Notes: generated from the sequence alone by a model not told the origin. Shown: positions 20,565-29,615, counted from the stretch's first letter. The stretch is DNA of 64,000 bases from Latilactobacillus sakei (GCA_002953655.1 CP025839.1:744001-808000), one strand, 5' to 3'. A program made the numbers and translations.

Positions 20565-20663
20565 TCAAGCAACAAACCATTGACAATCTAACTGTGAGTG
20601 CAAATCGCGATTAAAAGTGATTTGGCATAACTAAAAGGATTGGCTTTGGCCAATCCTTTTTTT
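20565..20663 (+). ncRNA. Candidate small RNA of about 100 nt, unassigned family
   Basis: A complete small transcription unit lies between rpmA and efp. It has a promoter with 17-base spacing and an internal hairpin, CAAATCGC (20601-20608) pairing with GTGATTTG (20617-20624). It ends in a strong intrinsic terminator, AAAGGATTGGC / GCCAATCCTTT plus a T run (20633-20663). No open reading frame of note lies inside. efp has its own promoter downstream. It might be a trans-acting small RNA or an attenuated efp leader. I do not recognise the family. Confidence 0.5.
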
Positions 20664-20695
20664 ACATACAATCAGTTTAAACGACTGGAAAGACT

Positions 20696-20725
20696 TGCTT
20701 TTAAACCTGATTTCTTGCTATGATT
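20696..20725 (+). promoter_or_regulatory. efp promoter
   Basis: TTGCTT followed by an 18-base spacer and TATGAT, about 40 bases upstream of the efp ATG and after the 20663 terminator. Confidence 0.5.
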
Positions 20726-20766
20726 AGGGCAATGGCATCCTTTTAAAAAAGTACGGAGGAAGATTA

Positions 20767-21324
20767 ATGTTATCAGTTAATGATTTTAAAAACGGCTTAA
20801 CAATTGAATTTGACAACAACCTATGGCGAGTGGTTGAATTCCAACATGTTAAACCAGGTAAGGGTGGCGCTTTTGTCCGCTCAAAACTTAAGAATTTAAG
20901 AACCGGTGCTAACCAAGAAAAGACATTCCGGTCAACTGAAAAAGTTGAAAAAGCAATTATTGATACAAAATCAATGCAATATCTTTATGCAGATGGCGAC
21001 AACCATGTCTTCATGGATACAGAAACTTATGAACAATTGGAATTACCAGCAGCACAAATTCAAGATGAATTAAAATTCTTGAAGGAAAACATGCAAGTTT
21101 CAATCATGATGTTTGGGAGTGAAACCTTAGGGGTTGAACTACCTAAGACGGTTGATTTAGCAGTTGCCGCAACCGAACCAGGTGTGCGTGGCGATACATC
21201 TTCGGGTGGTACCAAACCAGCAACACTAGAAACAGGCTTAGTGGTTCAAGTACCATTCTTCATTAACGAAGGCGATGTATTAACAATTAATACATCAGAT
21301 AGTACTTACATTTCGCGTGCCTAA
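20767..21324 (+). CDS. efp: Elongation factor P
   Basis: 185 residues in three beta-barrel domains. It rescues ribosomes stalled on polyproline. The loop [11 protein letters not shown] presents Lys32, the position that is modified in many bacteria; the Pro on both sides of the loop fits the 5-aminopentanol-type or unmodified Firmicute class. The EF-P signature near the C-terminus ([12 protein letters not shown]) is present. ACGGAGGAAG precedes the ATG. It is followed by yqhY and nusB, the order seen in most lactobacilli. Notably, FtsY here has proline-containing ETP repeats rather than PPP runs. Confidence 0.97.
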   Translation: MLSVNDFKNGLTIEFDNNLWRVVEFQHVKPGKGGAFVRSKLKNLRTGANQEKTFRSTEKVEKAIIDTKSMQYLYADGDNHVFMDTETYEQLELPAAQIQDELKFLKENMQVSIMMFGSETLGVELPKTVDLAVAATEPGVRGDTSSGGTKPATLETGLVVQVPFFINEGDVLTINTSDSTYISRA

Positions 21325-21369
21325 CAGCAGCGTTTAACTGCTGGTAAGAATTTGTTAGGAGGGTTATTG

Positions 21370-21813
21370 ATGGCTGAAGAAACAAATATTGTATTAGATA
21401 CGCAAGAAAATTCATTGGGTAAGATCCAAATGGCACCTGAAGTGGTGGAAGTCATTTTAGGCATTGCCGCAAGCCAAATTGAAGGCGTTCATCAGATGCG
21501 TGGCACGATTTCATCATCGATTAACGAATTATTTGGTCGTTCAAATCATGGTAAGGGCGTCACTTTAAAGGTAGTAGACGGTAAAGTTAATGCAGACGTT
21601 TACGTCTACCTTAACTATGGCGTTTCTGTCCCTAAAGTGGCCCTTGCGATGCAAGAAGCCTTGAAGGAACAGTTATTATTTATGACTGACTTAGAATTAG
21701 CGGAAGTCAACGTACATGTTGTTGGCGTCGTAACCGAAAAAACACAAAATATTATTGATCCAGATGATTTGTTTAACGATGAAACACCTGATCTAAATGG
21801 AGACCAATCTTAA
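21370..21813 (+). CDS. yqhY: Asp23/Gls24-family envelope protein YqhY
   Basis: 147 residues from the ATG at 21370, chosen because TTAGGAGGG lies just upstream; a TTG at 21352 precedes that site. The Asp23 domain covers residues 20-120 (GKIQMAPEVVEVILGIAASQ, YVYLNYGVSVPKVA), followed by an acidic tail. In Bacillus, YqhY sits beside the acetyl-CoA carboxylase genes and influences that enzyme; here it is linked to efp and nusB. Its stop codon overlaps the nusB ATG by one base. A second family member, YloU-like, is at 42338. Confidence 0.92.
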   Translation: MAEETNIVLDTQENSLGKIQMAPEVVEVILGIAASQIEGVHQMRGTISSSINELFGRSNHGKGVTLKVVDGKVNADVYVYLNYGVSVPKVALAMQEALKEQLLFMTDLELAEVNVHVVGVVTEKTQNIIDPDDLFNDETPDLNGDQS

Positions 21814-22241
21814 TGCCTAATTTTAATCGACACCAAATTCGACAAGCAGCCTTCCAAGTGCTGTTTACCCTTAATGCGAATCAATCTTTAGAATTAGAGG
21901 ATGCTTATCAAGCTGTTTTAACGATGGATCAATTTGATGCTGAAGAAGTCACACCAGTTGAAGTGCCTGCTTATTTGGCTTTCTTAGTATCAGGTGTGAC
22001 TGAAAATCAAGCAGCCCTTGATGCAGCATTAACCCCTTATTTGAAAAAAGGTTGGCAACTTTCTCGGTTGGCAAAACCAGACCTTATTATTTTGCGATTA
22101 GGTTTGTTTGAAATGCAAAACTCAACCGAAGCACCTGCTAAAGTCGCTTTGAATGAAGCCCTTGAACTTGCAAAACAATTTACAGACGATCAAGCAAAAG
22201 GTTTTATCAACGGGGTTTTATCTAAATTCGTTGAAGCTTAG
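21813..22241 (+). CDS. nusB: Transcription antitermination factor NusB
   Basis: 142 residues, all-helical. It binds boxA RNA with S10 during rRNA antitermination. The N-terminal HQIRQAAFQVLFTL and C-terminal KVALNEALELAKQFTDDQAKGFINGVLSK are family signatures. It is translationally coupled to yqhY by a 1-base overlap (TAATG). A terminator follows about 60 bases downstream. Confidence 0.96.
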   Translation: MPNFNRHQIRQAAFQVLFTLNANQSLELEDAYQAVLTMDQFDAEEVTPVEVPAYLAFLVSGVTENQAALDAALTPYLKKGWQLSRLAKPDLIILRLGLFEMQNSTEAPAKVALNEALELAKQFTDDQAKGFINGVLSKFVEA

Positions 22242-22301
22242 TCATAAAATGACAAAATAAAAGTAAATTGATTAACTAGTAAAATACGAACGAAATCCCT
22301 T

Positions 22302-22340
22302 AAAACACGTTAAAAGTATTTTTTTAGCGTGTTTTTTTAG
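22302..22340 (+). terminator. Terminator after nusB
   Basis: AAACACG plus TAAAA pairs with TTTTA plus CGTGTTT around a short loop and ends in seven T. Confidence 0.85.
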
Positions 22341-22434
22341 GTTTAACGACAATTTATCAACCGAAAATGCTAAAAAAACGACTAATTATGTTAAAATGAA
22401 AACATCAAATATCGATATATAGGGGTTGTTAATT

Positions 22435-23286
22435 TTGGAATTACTAGATGGGCGAGTACTGGCCAATGAACTAACACAGGCACAACAAGCAGCAGTTGAA
22501 AGACTTAAACAACAAGGGGTAACACCCAAACTAGTGGTCATCATGGTCGGTGATGATCCAGCGAGTGCGATTTATACGCAAAGTAAACAAAAAAGAGCCA
22601 CTAAAATTGGGATGGCATCAGAACTGAAGCGCCTTCCGGCTGAAACGACCGAAGCTGAATTGTTGGCTTTAGTGAAGACGCTGAATGACGATCATAGCGT
22701 TGATGGTATTTTGGTACAATTGCCGTTACCCAAACAAATTAATGAAGATCATGTCATCCAAGCAATCGACGCCCAAAAAGACGTTGATGGCTTTAGTCCC
22801 GTTAATATTGGGCAATTATGGCTTAACCAACCAGGTTTAGTGGCTTGTACCCCCAATGGGATTATGTGTTTATTGGCAGCCCACAAGATCGATGTGGCTG
22901 GTAAAAACGTTGTGATTGTTGGTCGGAGTAATATCGTTGGGCGGCCTTTGGCGGCATTGATGCTCAATGCTAACGCGACCGTAACGATTGCCCACAGTCG
23001 CACAGCGAATCTAAAAGCTTTAACGAAAACGGCCGATATTTTGGTGGCCGCTATTGGTAAGCCGCACTTTTTTGGTGTTGATGCGGTCAAAGAAGGCGCA
23101 GTGGTGATTGACGTCGGGATTAATCGTCTCGAAGACGGTTCAGTGACTGGCGACGTTGATTTCGAAGCCCTTCAAACGCACGTCAGCGCAATGACCCCAG
23201 TGCCACGAGGTGTGGGGCCAATGACGATTACAATGTTAATGGAACAAACGATTGAAATTGCAAAGGAACGTGTCAAACGTGGTTAA
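22435..23286 (+). CDS. folD: Methylene-THF dehydrogenase / methenyl-THF cyclohydrolase
   Basis: Makes 10-formyl-THF precursors used by PurN, PurH and Fmt. The TTG at 22435 is chosen because AGGGG lies 9 bases upstream and it yields [14 protein letters not shown], the normal FolD start; TTG at 22426 is too close. It has 283 residues. The catalytic Lys lies in YTQSKQKRA (about residue 52), the PLPKQIN loop is near 98, and the dinucleotide-binding [14 protein letters not shown] near 160. Upstream are AATACGAACGAAAT (about 22282) and AAAAACGACTAAT (about 22374), loosely resembling the Pur boxes. The end overlaps xseA by 8 bases. Confidence 0.95.
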   Translation: MELLDGRVLANELTQAQQAAVERLKQQGVTPKLVVIMVGDDPASAIYTQSKQKRATKIGMASELKRLPAETTEAELLALVKTLNDDHSVDGILVQLPLPKQINEDHVIQAIDAQKDVDGFSPVNIGQLWLNQPGLVACTPNGIMCLLAAHKIDVAGKNVVIVGRSNIVGRPLAALMLNANATVTIAHSRTANLKALTKTADILVAAIGKPHFFGVDAVKEGAVVIDVGINRLEDGSVTGDVDFEALQTHVSAMTPVPRGVGPMTITMLMEQTIEIAKERVKRG

Positions 23287-24628
23287 ACCAACTGATTATT
23301 TAACAGTCACCGCTTTAACGCAATATTTGAAGGCTAAATTTGAACGTGATCCGTATTTGGATCGGGTTTATTTGACTGGTGAAATTTCTAACTTTCGTCT
23401 AAGACCTAATGCGCATCAATATTTTAGTTTGAAGGATAATAAGGCTAAAATTAGTGCGATTATGTTTAAGTCGGCCTTTGAAAAGGTGAAGTTTACGCCG
23501 GAAGAAGGGATGAAGGTCCTTGTTGTGGGGCGGATTTCATTATATGAAGCCTCTGGTAATTATCAAATCTACGTTGAACGTATGGAACCCGATGGCTTAG
23601 GTGCGCTGTACCAAGCCTATGAGCAATTAAAGGCGAAGTTAGCAACAGAAGGGTTGTTTGATTTACCTAAGCAACCTTTGGTACGTTTTCCCAAACGGAT
23701 TGCGGTGATTACGAGTCCTTCTGGGGCAGTGATTCGCGATATTATTACGACTACCCAACGGCGCTATCCGATCGCACAGTTAGTGTTATTCCCGGCGCTT
23801 GTCCAAGGTGACGGAGCAGCTGATGTTTTAGTCGAGCGACTTAAACAAATTAATGAACAGGGCGACTTCGATACGATTATTATCGGTCGAGGGGGTGGCT
23901 CGATTGAAGATTTATGGCCGTTTAATGAAGAACGGGTGGCGCGGGCGATTGTGGCCAGTCAGATTCCGGTCATTTCATCAGTGGGTCATGAAACCGATAC
24001 GACGATTGCTGATTTGGTCGCGGATGTTCGAGCCGCAACACCAACTGCGGCTGCCGAATTAGCAACACCTGTTTTAACGGATGAAATTTTAAAATTACAA
24101 CAACAGCGTTTACGGTTATACCAAGCCTTTTCAAAAACCGTTGCGCTTAATAAAAAACAACTCGATCATTTGCAAAATAGTTATGTTCTAAAACAACCTA
24201 AACGTTTATATGATGGGTATCTTCAAAATGTTGACCAACTACAACGGCGATTATTGACCGCACAACAGCAATTGTTAAAAGATCGGCGCCAACAGGTCCA
24301 ATTGTTGCAACAACGATTAACGGCTCAATCACCACTGATGGCGGTCCAACAAGCGCAAAAAGATATTACTGAACAACAACGACGTTTAAACCAAGCGATG
24401 AATCGTTTAATGGCCGATCGCCGGCAAAAGGCTGTACAAGCCATTACAGCACTCGATTTGGTTAGTCCTTTGAAGATTTTAGGCCGCGGGTTCGCCTATG
24501 TGACGGATGATCAGCAACAAGTTCTGAAAAAAGTGGCTGACTTTAAGGCCCAACAACCGATTGAATTACACGTTCAAGATGGGTTAGTAACAGCTGAAGT
24601 TATCGCGATCCATAAAGGAGAAGATTAA
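23279..24628 (+). CDS. xseA: Exodeoxyribonuclease VII large subunit
   Basis: With XseB it forms exonuclease VII, which degrades single-stranded DNA. The GTG at 23279 is preferred (AAAGGA 11 bases upstream; the product begins [18 protein letters not shown]); upstream in-frame TTG codons lie deep in folD. It has 449 residues: an N-terminal OB fold ([10 protein letters not shown], about residue 30), a catalytic core with [16 protein letters not shown] near 205 and [12 protein letters not shown] near 238, then a long Gln-rich coiled coil at 280-390. Two bases separate it from xseB. Confidence 0.95.
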   Translation: MVKPTDYLTVTALTQYLKAKFERDPYLDRVYLTGEISNFRLRPNAHQYFSLKDNKAKISAIMFKSAFEKVKFTPEEGMKVLVVGRISLYEASGNYQIYVERMEPDGLGALYQAYEQLKAKLATEGLFDLPKQPLVRFPKRIAVITSPSGAVIRDIITTTQRRYPIAQLVLFPALVQGDGAADVLVERLKQINEQGDFDTIIIGRGGGSIEDLWPFNEERVARAIVASQIPVISSVGHETDTTIADLVADVRAATPTAAAELATPVLTDEILKLQQQRLRLYQAFSKTVALNKKQLDHLQNSYVLKQPKRLYDGYLQNVDQLQRRLLTAQQQLLKDRRQQVQLLQQRLTAQSPLMAVQQAQKDITEQQRRLNQAMNRLMADRRQKAVQAITALDLVSPLKILGRGFAYVTDDQQQVLKKVADFKAQQPIELHVQDGLVTAEVIAIHKGED

Positions 24629-24629
24629 A

Positions 24630-24860
24630 ATGGCAGAAAAAAAATTAACGTTTGAAGAAAATTTAGCGCAATTAGAAGTGATCGTCAACGAATTGGAAAC
24701 GGGCGATGTACCGCTTGAAAAAGCAATGACGGCCTTTCAAAAAGGCGTCAAGCTCAGCCAAACGCTCGAAGAAACATTGAGCCAAGCTGAAAAAACAATG
24801 GCTAAAGTAATGGCCGATAACGGTGAAGAAGTGCCATTAGATGCTGAGGATCAACAGTAA
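24630..24860 (+). CDS. xseB: Exodeoxyribonuclease VII small subunit
   Basis: 76 residues, helical, with the XseB motif [20 protein letters not shown] and [14 protein letters not shown]. It binds the coiled-coil arm of XseA in multiple copies. AAAGGAGAAG precedes the ATG inside the end of xseA. The stop overlaps the ispA ATG by one base. Confidence 0.96.
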   Translation: MAEKKLTFEENLAQLEVIVNELETGDVPLEKAMTAFQKGVKLSQTLEETLSQAEKTMAKVMADNGEEVPLDAEDQQ

Positions 24861-25732
24861 TGACTAATTTTAAACAATTAGCGGCCCGTGAATTACCGCA
24901 GTTTGATGCTTATTTAAAAAGTGAATTAGCCAAAATTCAAGAACCAACTTTACAAAAAGCGATGACATACTCAGTCATGGCAGGCGGCAAACGCTTGCGG
25001 CCGCTCTTGTTATTTGCAGTCTTAGAAAGTGCTGGTCAAAGCTTTGACGAGACAGCTTTTAGAGCTGCTGGTGCGCTGGAATTAATCCATAGTTACTCGT
25101 TAATCCATGATGACTTACCTGCAATGGACAACGATGATTTACGGCGCGGTCAGCCGACGAATCATAAGGTTTTTGGTGAAGCGGAGGCTATTTTGGCTGG
25201 CGATGGGTTATTAACACTGGCTTTTGAGTGGCTAGCGACATTGAGTGTGACGGCTGAACAACGAATCGAACTTGTTCGGTTACTGGCACAAGCGGCCGGT
25301 GCTAATGGCATGGTTGCTGGTCAAATTGAAGATATTGAAGGCGAACAAAAAACGTTGACGGTGGCGCAATTGCAACAAGTTCATCATCTTAAAACAGGTT
25401 GCTTAATTGAAGTCGCGGTGGGCATGGGTGCGGTCTTAGCCCAACTTGACGCTGCTGAAACGGCTGCTTTACGCGGTTTTGCGCAACAATTCGGCTTAGC
25501 CTTTCAGATTCAAGATGATATCTTAGATGTCACTAGTACCACTGCGGAAATGGGTAAAGCCGTCCATAAAGATGCTGCCGAACACAAGAATACCTTCCCC
25601 ATTTTATTAGGGTTGCCCGGGGCTCAAGCAGCGCTCCACACGACTTGCCAACAAGCACAACAACAATTGGCACAAGTCACGACTTTTGATCGGACTTTAT
25701 TAAATAGTTTTTTGGACTATTTCAACGAATAG
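24860..25732 (+). CDS. ispA: Farnesyl diphosphate synthase (polyprenyl synthase)
   Basis: 290 residues. It condenses IPP with DMAPP and GPP to give FPP for undecaprenyl phosphate. The first Asp-rich motif reads DDLPAMDNDDLRRG (about residue 86) and the second DDILDV (about 220). The two-residue spacing inside the first motif is typical of bacterial type II FPP synthases. GGKRLRPLLL near residue 41 binds diphosphate. It is coupled to xseB by a 1-base overlap and followed 8 bases later by tlyA. Confidence 0.95.
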   Translation: MTNFKQLAARELPQFDAYLKSELAKIQEPTLQKAMTYSVMAGGKRLRPLLLFAVLESAGQSFDETAFRAAGALELIHSYSLIHDDLPAMDNDDLRRGQPTNHKVFGEAEAILAGDGLLTLAFEWLATLSVTAEQRIELVRLLAQAAGANGMVAGQIEDIEGEQKTLTVAQLQQVHHLKTGCLIEVAVGMGAVLAQLDAAETAALRGFAQQFGLAFQIQDDILDVTSTTAEMGKAVHKDAAEHKNTFPILLGLPGAQAALHTTCQQAQQQLAQVTTFDRTLLNSFLDYFNE

Positions 25733-25740
25733 GAGAACAG

Positions 25741-26571
25741 ATGAAAAAAGAACGGGTAGACGTACTATTAGTACAGCAAGGTTTATTTGAATCACGGGAA
25801 CAAGGTAAGCGGGCAATTATGGCTGGTGAAGTTTATGGGAAAAATGATGAACGAATCGACAAGCCCGGCGAAAAAATCGATGCTGAAACCGTATTAAGAG
25901 TTAAAGGCCACAAAATCCCATATGTGGGTCGGGGCGCTTTGAAATTGGCGAAAGCCATCGACGTTTTTGATATCGATCTTAAAGATAAATTGACGCTAGA
26001 TATCGGTTCATCAACAGGTGGGTTCACCGATGTTGCGTTGCGCAATGGCGCACGCCGCTGTTATGCGCTTGACGTAGGTTATAATCAATTGGCTTGGAAG
26101 TTGCGTGAAGATCCCCGCGTGGTGGTCATGGAACGGGTTAATTTCCGTTATAGCCAACCAGAAGACTTTACCGATGGGTTACCAGATTTTGCGATGACTG
26201 ATGTTTCTTTTATTTCGTTGCATAAAATATTGGTACCTTTAAAGCCAATTCTTAAACCTAATTGTGATGCAGTTGCTCTGATTAAACCTCAATTTGAAGC
26301 CGGGCCAGCCAACGTGGGTAAAAATGGGATTGTCCGCGATCCTAAGGTTCATAAAAACGTTGTGACAGATATCGTCAACTTTAGTCTAGCAACGGGCTAT
26401 GATGTTTTAGGACTTGATTTTTCACCGATTAAAGGTGGCGAAGGAAATATCGAGTTCTTAATTCATCTTAGAAATACAGAAGCACAGACAGGCACACTTG
26501 CTGATACCGTGAATATTGATGCGGTTTTAGAACGGGCTTATGCAGAATTAAAACGACCTTCCGGAAAATAA
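25741..26571 (+). CDS. tlyA: TlyA-family rRNA 2'-O-methyltransferase
   Basis: 276 residues. An N-terminal S4 RNA-binding domain (ERVDVLLVQQGLFESREQGK) is followed by an RrmJ/FtsJ-like methyltransferase domain with the SAM motif LDIGSSTGGFTDVAL near residue 83 and the DVSFISL motif near 155. Relatives methylate 16S and 23S rRNA; older annotations call the family hemolysin A or YqxC. The position between ispA and argR is conserved in Firmicutes. AGGAGAACAG precedes the ATG. Target nucleotides in this organism are not known. Confidence 0.92.
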   Translation: MKKERVDVLLVQQGLFESREQGKRAIMAGEVYGKNDERIDKPGEKIDAETVLRVKGHKIPYVGRGALKLAKAIDVFDIDLKDKLTLDIGSSTGGFTDVALRNGARRCYALDVGYNQLAWKLREDPRVVVMERVNFRYSQPEDFTDGLPDFAMTDVSFISLHKILVPLKPILKPNCDAVALIKPQFEAGPANVGKNGIVRDPKVHKNVVTDIVNFSLATGYDVLGLDFSPIKGGEGNIEFLIHLRNTEAQTGTLADTVNIDAVLERAYAELKRPSGK

Positions 26572-26582
26572 TGCATAAATCT

Positions 26583-26611
26583 TTGTGTTTTATGTATAAA
26601 TACGCTATCAT
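26583..26611 (+). promoter_or_regulatory. argR promoter with possible ARG half-boxes
   Basis: TTGTGT (26583-26588), a 17-base spacer and TATCAT (26606-26611). TGCATAAAT just upstream and TGTATAAAT within the spacer are repeated, resembling the TGNATAAAT half of an ARG box. Autoregulation is inferred. Confidence 0.6.
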
Positions 26612-26649
26612 GTGAGTTAGAATTGTTATTCACAAGAAGAGGTGTTTTG

Positions 26650-27102
26650 ATGCGTAAAGTAGACCGACAACGACTATTGAGAAACTTAATTCAAACTCAT
26701 GAAATTGAACGCCAAGAAGATTTTGTTAAACTCTTACAGGCCGAACAAATTGAGGTCACGCAAGCCACGATTTCGCGTGATATCAAAGAAATGCAGTTGG
26801 TGAAAGTTCCTAATGCAGATGAAGGCTATCACTATAGCTTGCCACTTGAGAAAAAATTGGATGTTAAAGAAAAATTGCGGCGCACATTGCGCGATGCCTA
26901 TGTGACCCATAATCAACAGGATTATTTTGTGGTGATTAAGGCGCATCCTGGTAATGCCCCCGCGATTGCGAGTTTATTAGATCAATTACAATCCGAAGAT
27001 ATTTTTGGGACAATTGGTGGCGATGACACAGTTCTGATTATTTGTAAATCTGAGGAACAAGCAAAACAATTCAGATTATTTATCGAAGACTTGCTAAAGT
27101 AA
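26650..27102 (+). CDS. argR: Arginine repressor / AhrC-type regulator
   Basis: 150 residues from the ATG at 26650; AGAAGAGGTG lies just upstream, and an in-frame start at 26623 would precede that site. The N-terminal winged helix (residues 1-70) has EIERQEDFVKLLQAEQIEVT and the recognition helix ATISRDIKEMQLVK. The C-terminal hexamerisation and arginine-binding domain has GTIGGDDTVLIIC near residue 120. In Bacillus and lactobacilli this copy adjoins recN. Lactobacilli often have two paralogues, so this one could be ArgR or AhrC. Confidence 0.94.
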   Translation: MRKVDRQRLLRNLIQTHEIERQEDFVKLLQAEQIEVTQATISRDIKEMQLVKVPNADEGYHYSLPLEKKLDVKEKLRRTLRDAYVTHNQQDYFVVIKAHPGNAPAIASLLDQLQSEDIFGTIGGDDTVLIICKSEEQAKQFRLFIEDLLK

Positions 27103-27119
27103 TTTAGCAAGTTTTTTTA
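27089..27119 (+). terminator. Terminator overlapping the end of argR
   Basis: ACTTGCTAAA pairs with TTTAGCAAGT across a 4-base loop that contains the argR stop codon, followed by seven T. recN starts 33 bases later. Confidence 0.85.
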
Positions 27120-27151
27120 AGACAGAGGTAAGATGAAAGGGGCATTTTCAA

Positions 27152-28855
27152 ATGCTACAAGAATTAGTCATTCACGACTTTGCAATTATAGATCAATTAG
27201 CCATTAGTTTCGATGAAGGGATGACGGTTCTTTCTGGTGAAACAGGTGCCGGAAAATCGATTATTATTGATGCGGTTGGCTTGTTAGCTGGTGGCCGGGG
27301 CTCGCAGGATTTCATTCGAACTGGTGCGAAGAAAGCGACTCTGGAAGGGCTCTTTACGCTACCTGAAAATGGTGCGACGGCTGCACTTTTAGCTGAATAT
27401 GGGATTGAACATGATGATCAAACCATTTTATTACAACGTGATTTAGCGTTAAACGGCCATAATGTTTGTCGGATCAATGGTCATTTGGTCAATACGACGA
27501 CGCTTAAAAAGATTGGTGAAACATTAGTCGATATTCATGGTCAAAATGAACATCAAGAATTAATGTATCCGGATCGGCATTTAGGGTTACTAGATGAGTT
27601 TGCGCACACGGCATTAATAGAGGCTAAAGCAGCCTATCAAGAAACGTATCAAGCTTACCGGCAAACGGAAAAAGCGTTGAAGAAGAAACAACAAAATGAG
27701 CAAGAATGGGCCCAACGCCTTGATATGCTTAAATTTCAAACTAATGAAATTGATGCAGCGCAATTACAACCCGATGAAGAAAGTAAGCTAATCGAAGAAC
27801 GCGCAAAACTTAGCAACTTCCAACGCATCAATCAGGCCTTGCAAGCTAGTCGTGCGATTTTATCTGGGGAAGAGGGCAATGCACTGGATCAAATTGCGAT
27901 TGCAATGAACCAGATGCAAGAAATTGCGGAATTAGATCCTGAATTTAAAAGAATTGCCGATAATTTACAAACAGGCTACTATACACTACAAGATAGTGGT
28001 AGTGATATTAGTCGGGAAGTCGATAATCTTGAATGGGACGAAGCACGTTTGGATGAAATCGAACAGCGCTTAGAAACGATTAATAATCTCGAACATAAAT
28101 ATGGTGACTCAATTCCTGAAATTTTAGCTTATGGGGCGCAGATTACCAAAGAATTGCAAGATATGCAGGCCACAGAAGCTAACGCAAGCGAATTAGAGCA
28201 ACAATTTGAACAACAACAGGCCCAATTGCTGCAAGAAGCAGCTGTTCTTTCTGAAAAACGCCGAGCAGCCGCCCAACAGTTGGAAAAGGCTGTTCATCAA
28301 CAACTCAAAGCACTCTACATGGCTAAAACGGTTTTCAAAGTTGAATTTACCACGGTTGATGACCAACAATTTATGCGCAGTGGGCGGGATAAAGTTGAAT
28401 TTTATATTCAACCTAATCCAGGTGAAAAGTTACGGCCACTTGCCAAGACAGCTTCTGGTGGGGAATTGTCACGATTGATGTTGGCTCTTAAAACAATTTT
28501 TTCAGAATCACAAGGTGTTACCAGCATTATTTTTGATGAAGTTGATACCGGGGTCAGCGGGCGTGTTGCGCAAGCCATTGCCAATAAGATTAGTGAAATT
28601 GCGCAACACTCACAAGTCCTCTGTATTACGCATTTGCCACAAGTAGCGGCGATGAGTGATCATCAATACCAAATTCAAAAACAAATTAAACAAAACCGCA
28701 CAGAAACATCAATCCAAAAGGTAACTGGGAAAAAACGGGTTGCCGAATTGGCTCGGATGTTGGCGGGGACAGAAGTGACGGAATTAACACTAGAACACGC
28801 CCAAGAATTAGTGGACCTCGCGGAAACTGCTAAAGCGCAGATTAGACAAGCATAA
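27152..28855 (+). CDS. recN: DNA repair protein RecN
   Basis: 567 residues. SMC-like ATPase that acts on double-strand break ends. Walker A is GETGAGKSIIIDA near residue 30. A long coiled coil spans about 160-210 and 320-380 with a globular tip between. The ABC signature ASGGELSRLMLAL is near 432, with Walker B SIIFDEVDTGVSG near 457. The argR-recN linkage is conserved in Firmicutes. The ATG follows AAAGGGGC. A terminator starts 4 bases after the stop. No LexA box is visible in its short upstream gap. Confidence 0.96.
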   Translation: MLQELVIHDFAIIDQLAISFDEGMTVLSGETGAGKSIIIDAVGLLAGGRGSQDFIRTGAKKATLEGLFTLPENGATAALLAEYGIEHDDQTILLQRDLALNGHNVCRINGHLVNTTTLKKIGETLVDIHGQNEHQELMYPDRHLGLLDEFAHTALIEAKAAYQETYQAYRQTEKALKKKQQNEQEWAQRLDMLKFQTNEIDAAQLQPDEESKLIEERAKLSNFQRINQALQASRAILSGEEGNALDQIAIAMNQMQEIAELDPEFKRIADNLQTGYYTLQDSGSDISREVDNLEWDEARLDEIEQRLETINNLEHKYGDSIPEILAYGAQITKELQDMQATEANASELEQQFEQQQAQLLQEAAVLSEKRRAAAQQLEKAVHQQLKALYMAKTVFKVEFTTVDDQQFMRSGRDKVEFYIQPNPGEKLRPLAKTASGGELSRLMLALKTIFSESQGVTSIIFDEVDTGVSGRVAQAIANKISEIAQHSQVLCITHLPQVAAMSDHQYQIQKQIKQNRTETSIQKVTGKKRVAELARMLAGTEVTELTLEHAQELVDLAETAKAQIRQA

Positions 28856-28858
28856 TAA

Positions 28859-28895
28859 AGAAGGGGTTAGGACTTTTTGTCCTAACCCCTTCTTT
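28859..28895 (+). terminator. Terminator after recN
   Basis: AAGAAGGGGTTAGGAC pairs with GTCCTAACCCCTTCTT across a TTTTT loop, a 16-bp stem. A following T run is short. It could also end transcripts of the - strand gene at 28914. Confidence 0.85.
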
Positions 28896-28913
28896 GGCGG
28901 TCATCGTTTAATA

Positions 28914-29237
28914 TTAGTTATTCTTTGAGATGTAGCGGATTTGATTTAAAGTAACGATTTTATAAAGATTAGAGTGATTTTCTTTTAACAAGTAAGTTTG
29001 TTCGTCGAGTTGTTTGATCAAGCGACCGCTGACTTGTTCGATGTGTTCGGCCACGTTGAACTGGATAGCCAAACGGTAATGACGATCAAAAGCTTGCATC
29101 ATATAAAGTTGAATTTGGTGGGGGCGCATCTGCGGTTGTTCGATTAATTCTTGGGTATTATCGAGTTCGAAAAAGCGTTGATACCGGCGCACCAATTCAT
29201 GACTAAAGCCGACTACTGCTGATTGTTTGATTTCCAT
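28914..29237 (-). CDS. YolD-like protein, SOS-type promoter
   Basis: 107 residues. It resembles the YolD family, small proteins usually paired with Y-family DNA polymerases (UvrX, UmuC). The segment GFSHELVRRYQRFFELDN is followed by a beta-rich C-terminal half with alternating VSGRLIKQLDEQTYLL and NLYKIVTLNQIRYI, the YolD pattern. AGGACAAC lies upstream of the ATG on the minus strand. Its promoter carries two LexA-type boxes, so it should be DNA-damage-induced. No polymerase gene lies next to it; the partner is elsewhere or missing. The family call is by eye. Confidence 0.72.
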   Translation of the reverse strand: MEIKQSAVVGFSHELVRRYQRFFELDNTQELIEQPQMRPHQIQLYMMQAFDRHYRLAIQFNVAEHIEQVSGRLIKQLDEQTYLLKENHSNLYKIVTLNQIRYISKNN

Positions 29238-29251
29238 AACATGTTGTCCTC

Positions 29252-29301
29252 CGAACGTTTGTTTGTATTTCTATTATACGAACAAACGTTCTAATCTGCA
29301 A
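29252..29301 (-). promoter_or_regulatory. SOS-controlled promoter with two LexA (DinR) boxes
   Basis: Minus-strand promoter: TTGCAG (29301-29296), a 17-base spacer and TATAAT (29278-29273). CGAACAAACGTTCT (29279-29292) fills the spacer, and CGAACGTTTGTTTG (29252-29265) lies at the expected transcript start. Both fit the Gram-positive SOS box CGAAC-N4-GTTYG; the first has one end mismatch. Confidence 0.82.
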
Positions 29302-29358
29302 GCGCAAAATTAATTTTTTTCGTGTATAATAGATTAAACGATGCGAAAGGGTGATTTG

Positions 29359-29583
29359 ATGAGTGATATCAACTACGAAATTATGGCTGAAATTGGGGTT
29401 ATTAGTGAAAATAAGGCCGGCTGGAAAAAAGAATTGAATTTAATCGCTTGGAACGGCCGTGCACCCAAGTTTGATTTAAGAGATTGGGCGCCTGATCATG
29501 CGAAGATGGGTAAGGGCATCACGCTGACTAATGAAGAAGTCGCGCAATTGCAAATAATATTAAATGAGATGAACCTAAAGTAG
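29359..29583 (+). CDS. ydbC: YdbC-like PC4-family single-stranded nucleic acid binding protein
   Basis: 74 residues from the ATG at 29359; GAAAGGGTG lies 7 bases upstream, while the in-frame ATG at 29341 precedes that site. The sequence EIGVISENKAGWKKELNLI, then WNGRAPKFDLRDW and MGKGITLTNEE, matches the lactococcal YdbC / transcriptional coactivator PC4 fold, which binds single-stranded DNA. It lies beside the SOS-boxed YolD-like gene, which may be chance or a shared role in DNA damage. A TATAAT at 29326-29331 is a likely -10. Confidence 0.85.
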   Translation: MSDINYEIMAEIGVISENKAGWKKELNLIAWNGRAPKFDLRDWAPDHAKMGKGITLTNEEVAQLQIILNEMNLK

Positions 29584-29585
29584 AC

Positions 29586-29615
29586 TTGTAATTGGCAGTC
29601 ATCTAGTGATAAAAT
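29586..29615 (+). promoter_or_regulatory. gmk promoter
   Basis: TTGTAA (29586-29591), an 18-base spacer and TAAAAT (29610-29615), 40 bases before the gmk ATG. Confidence 0.6.
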
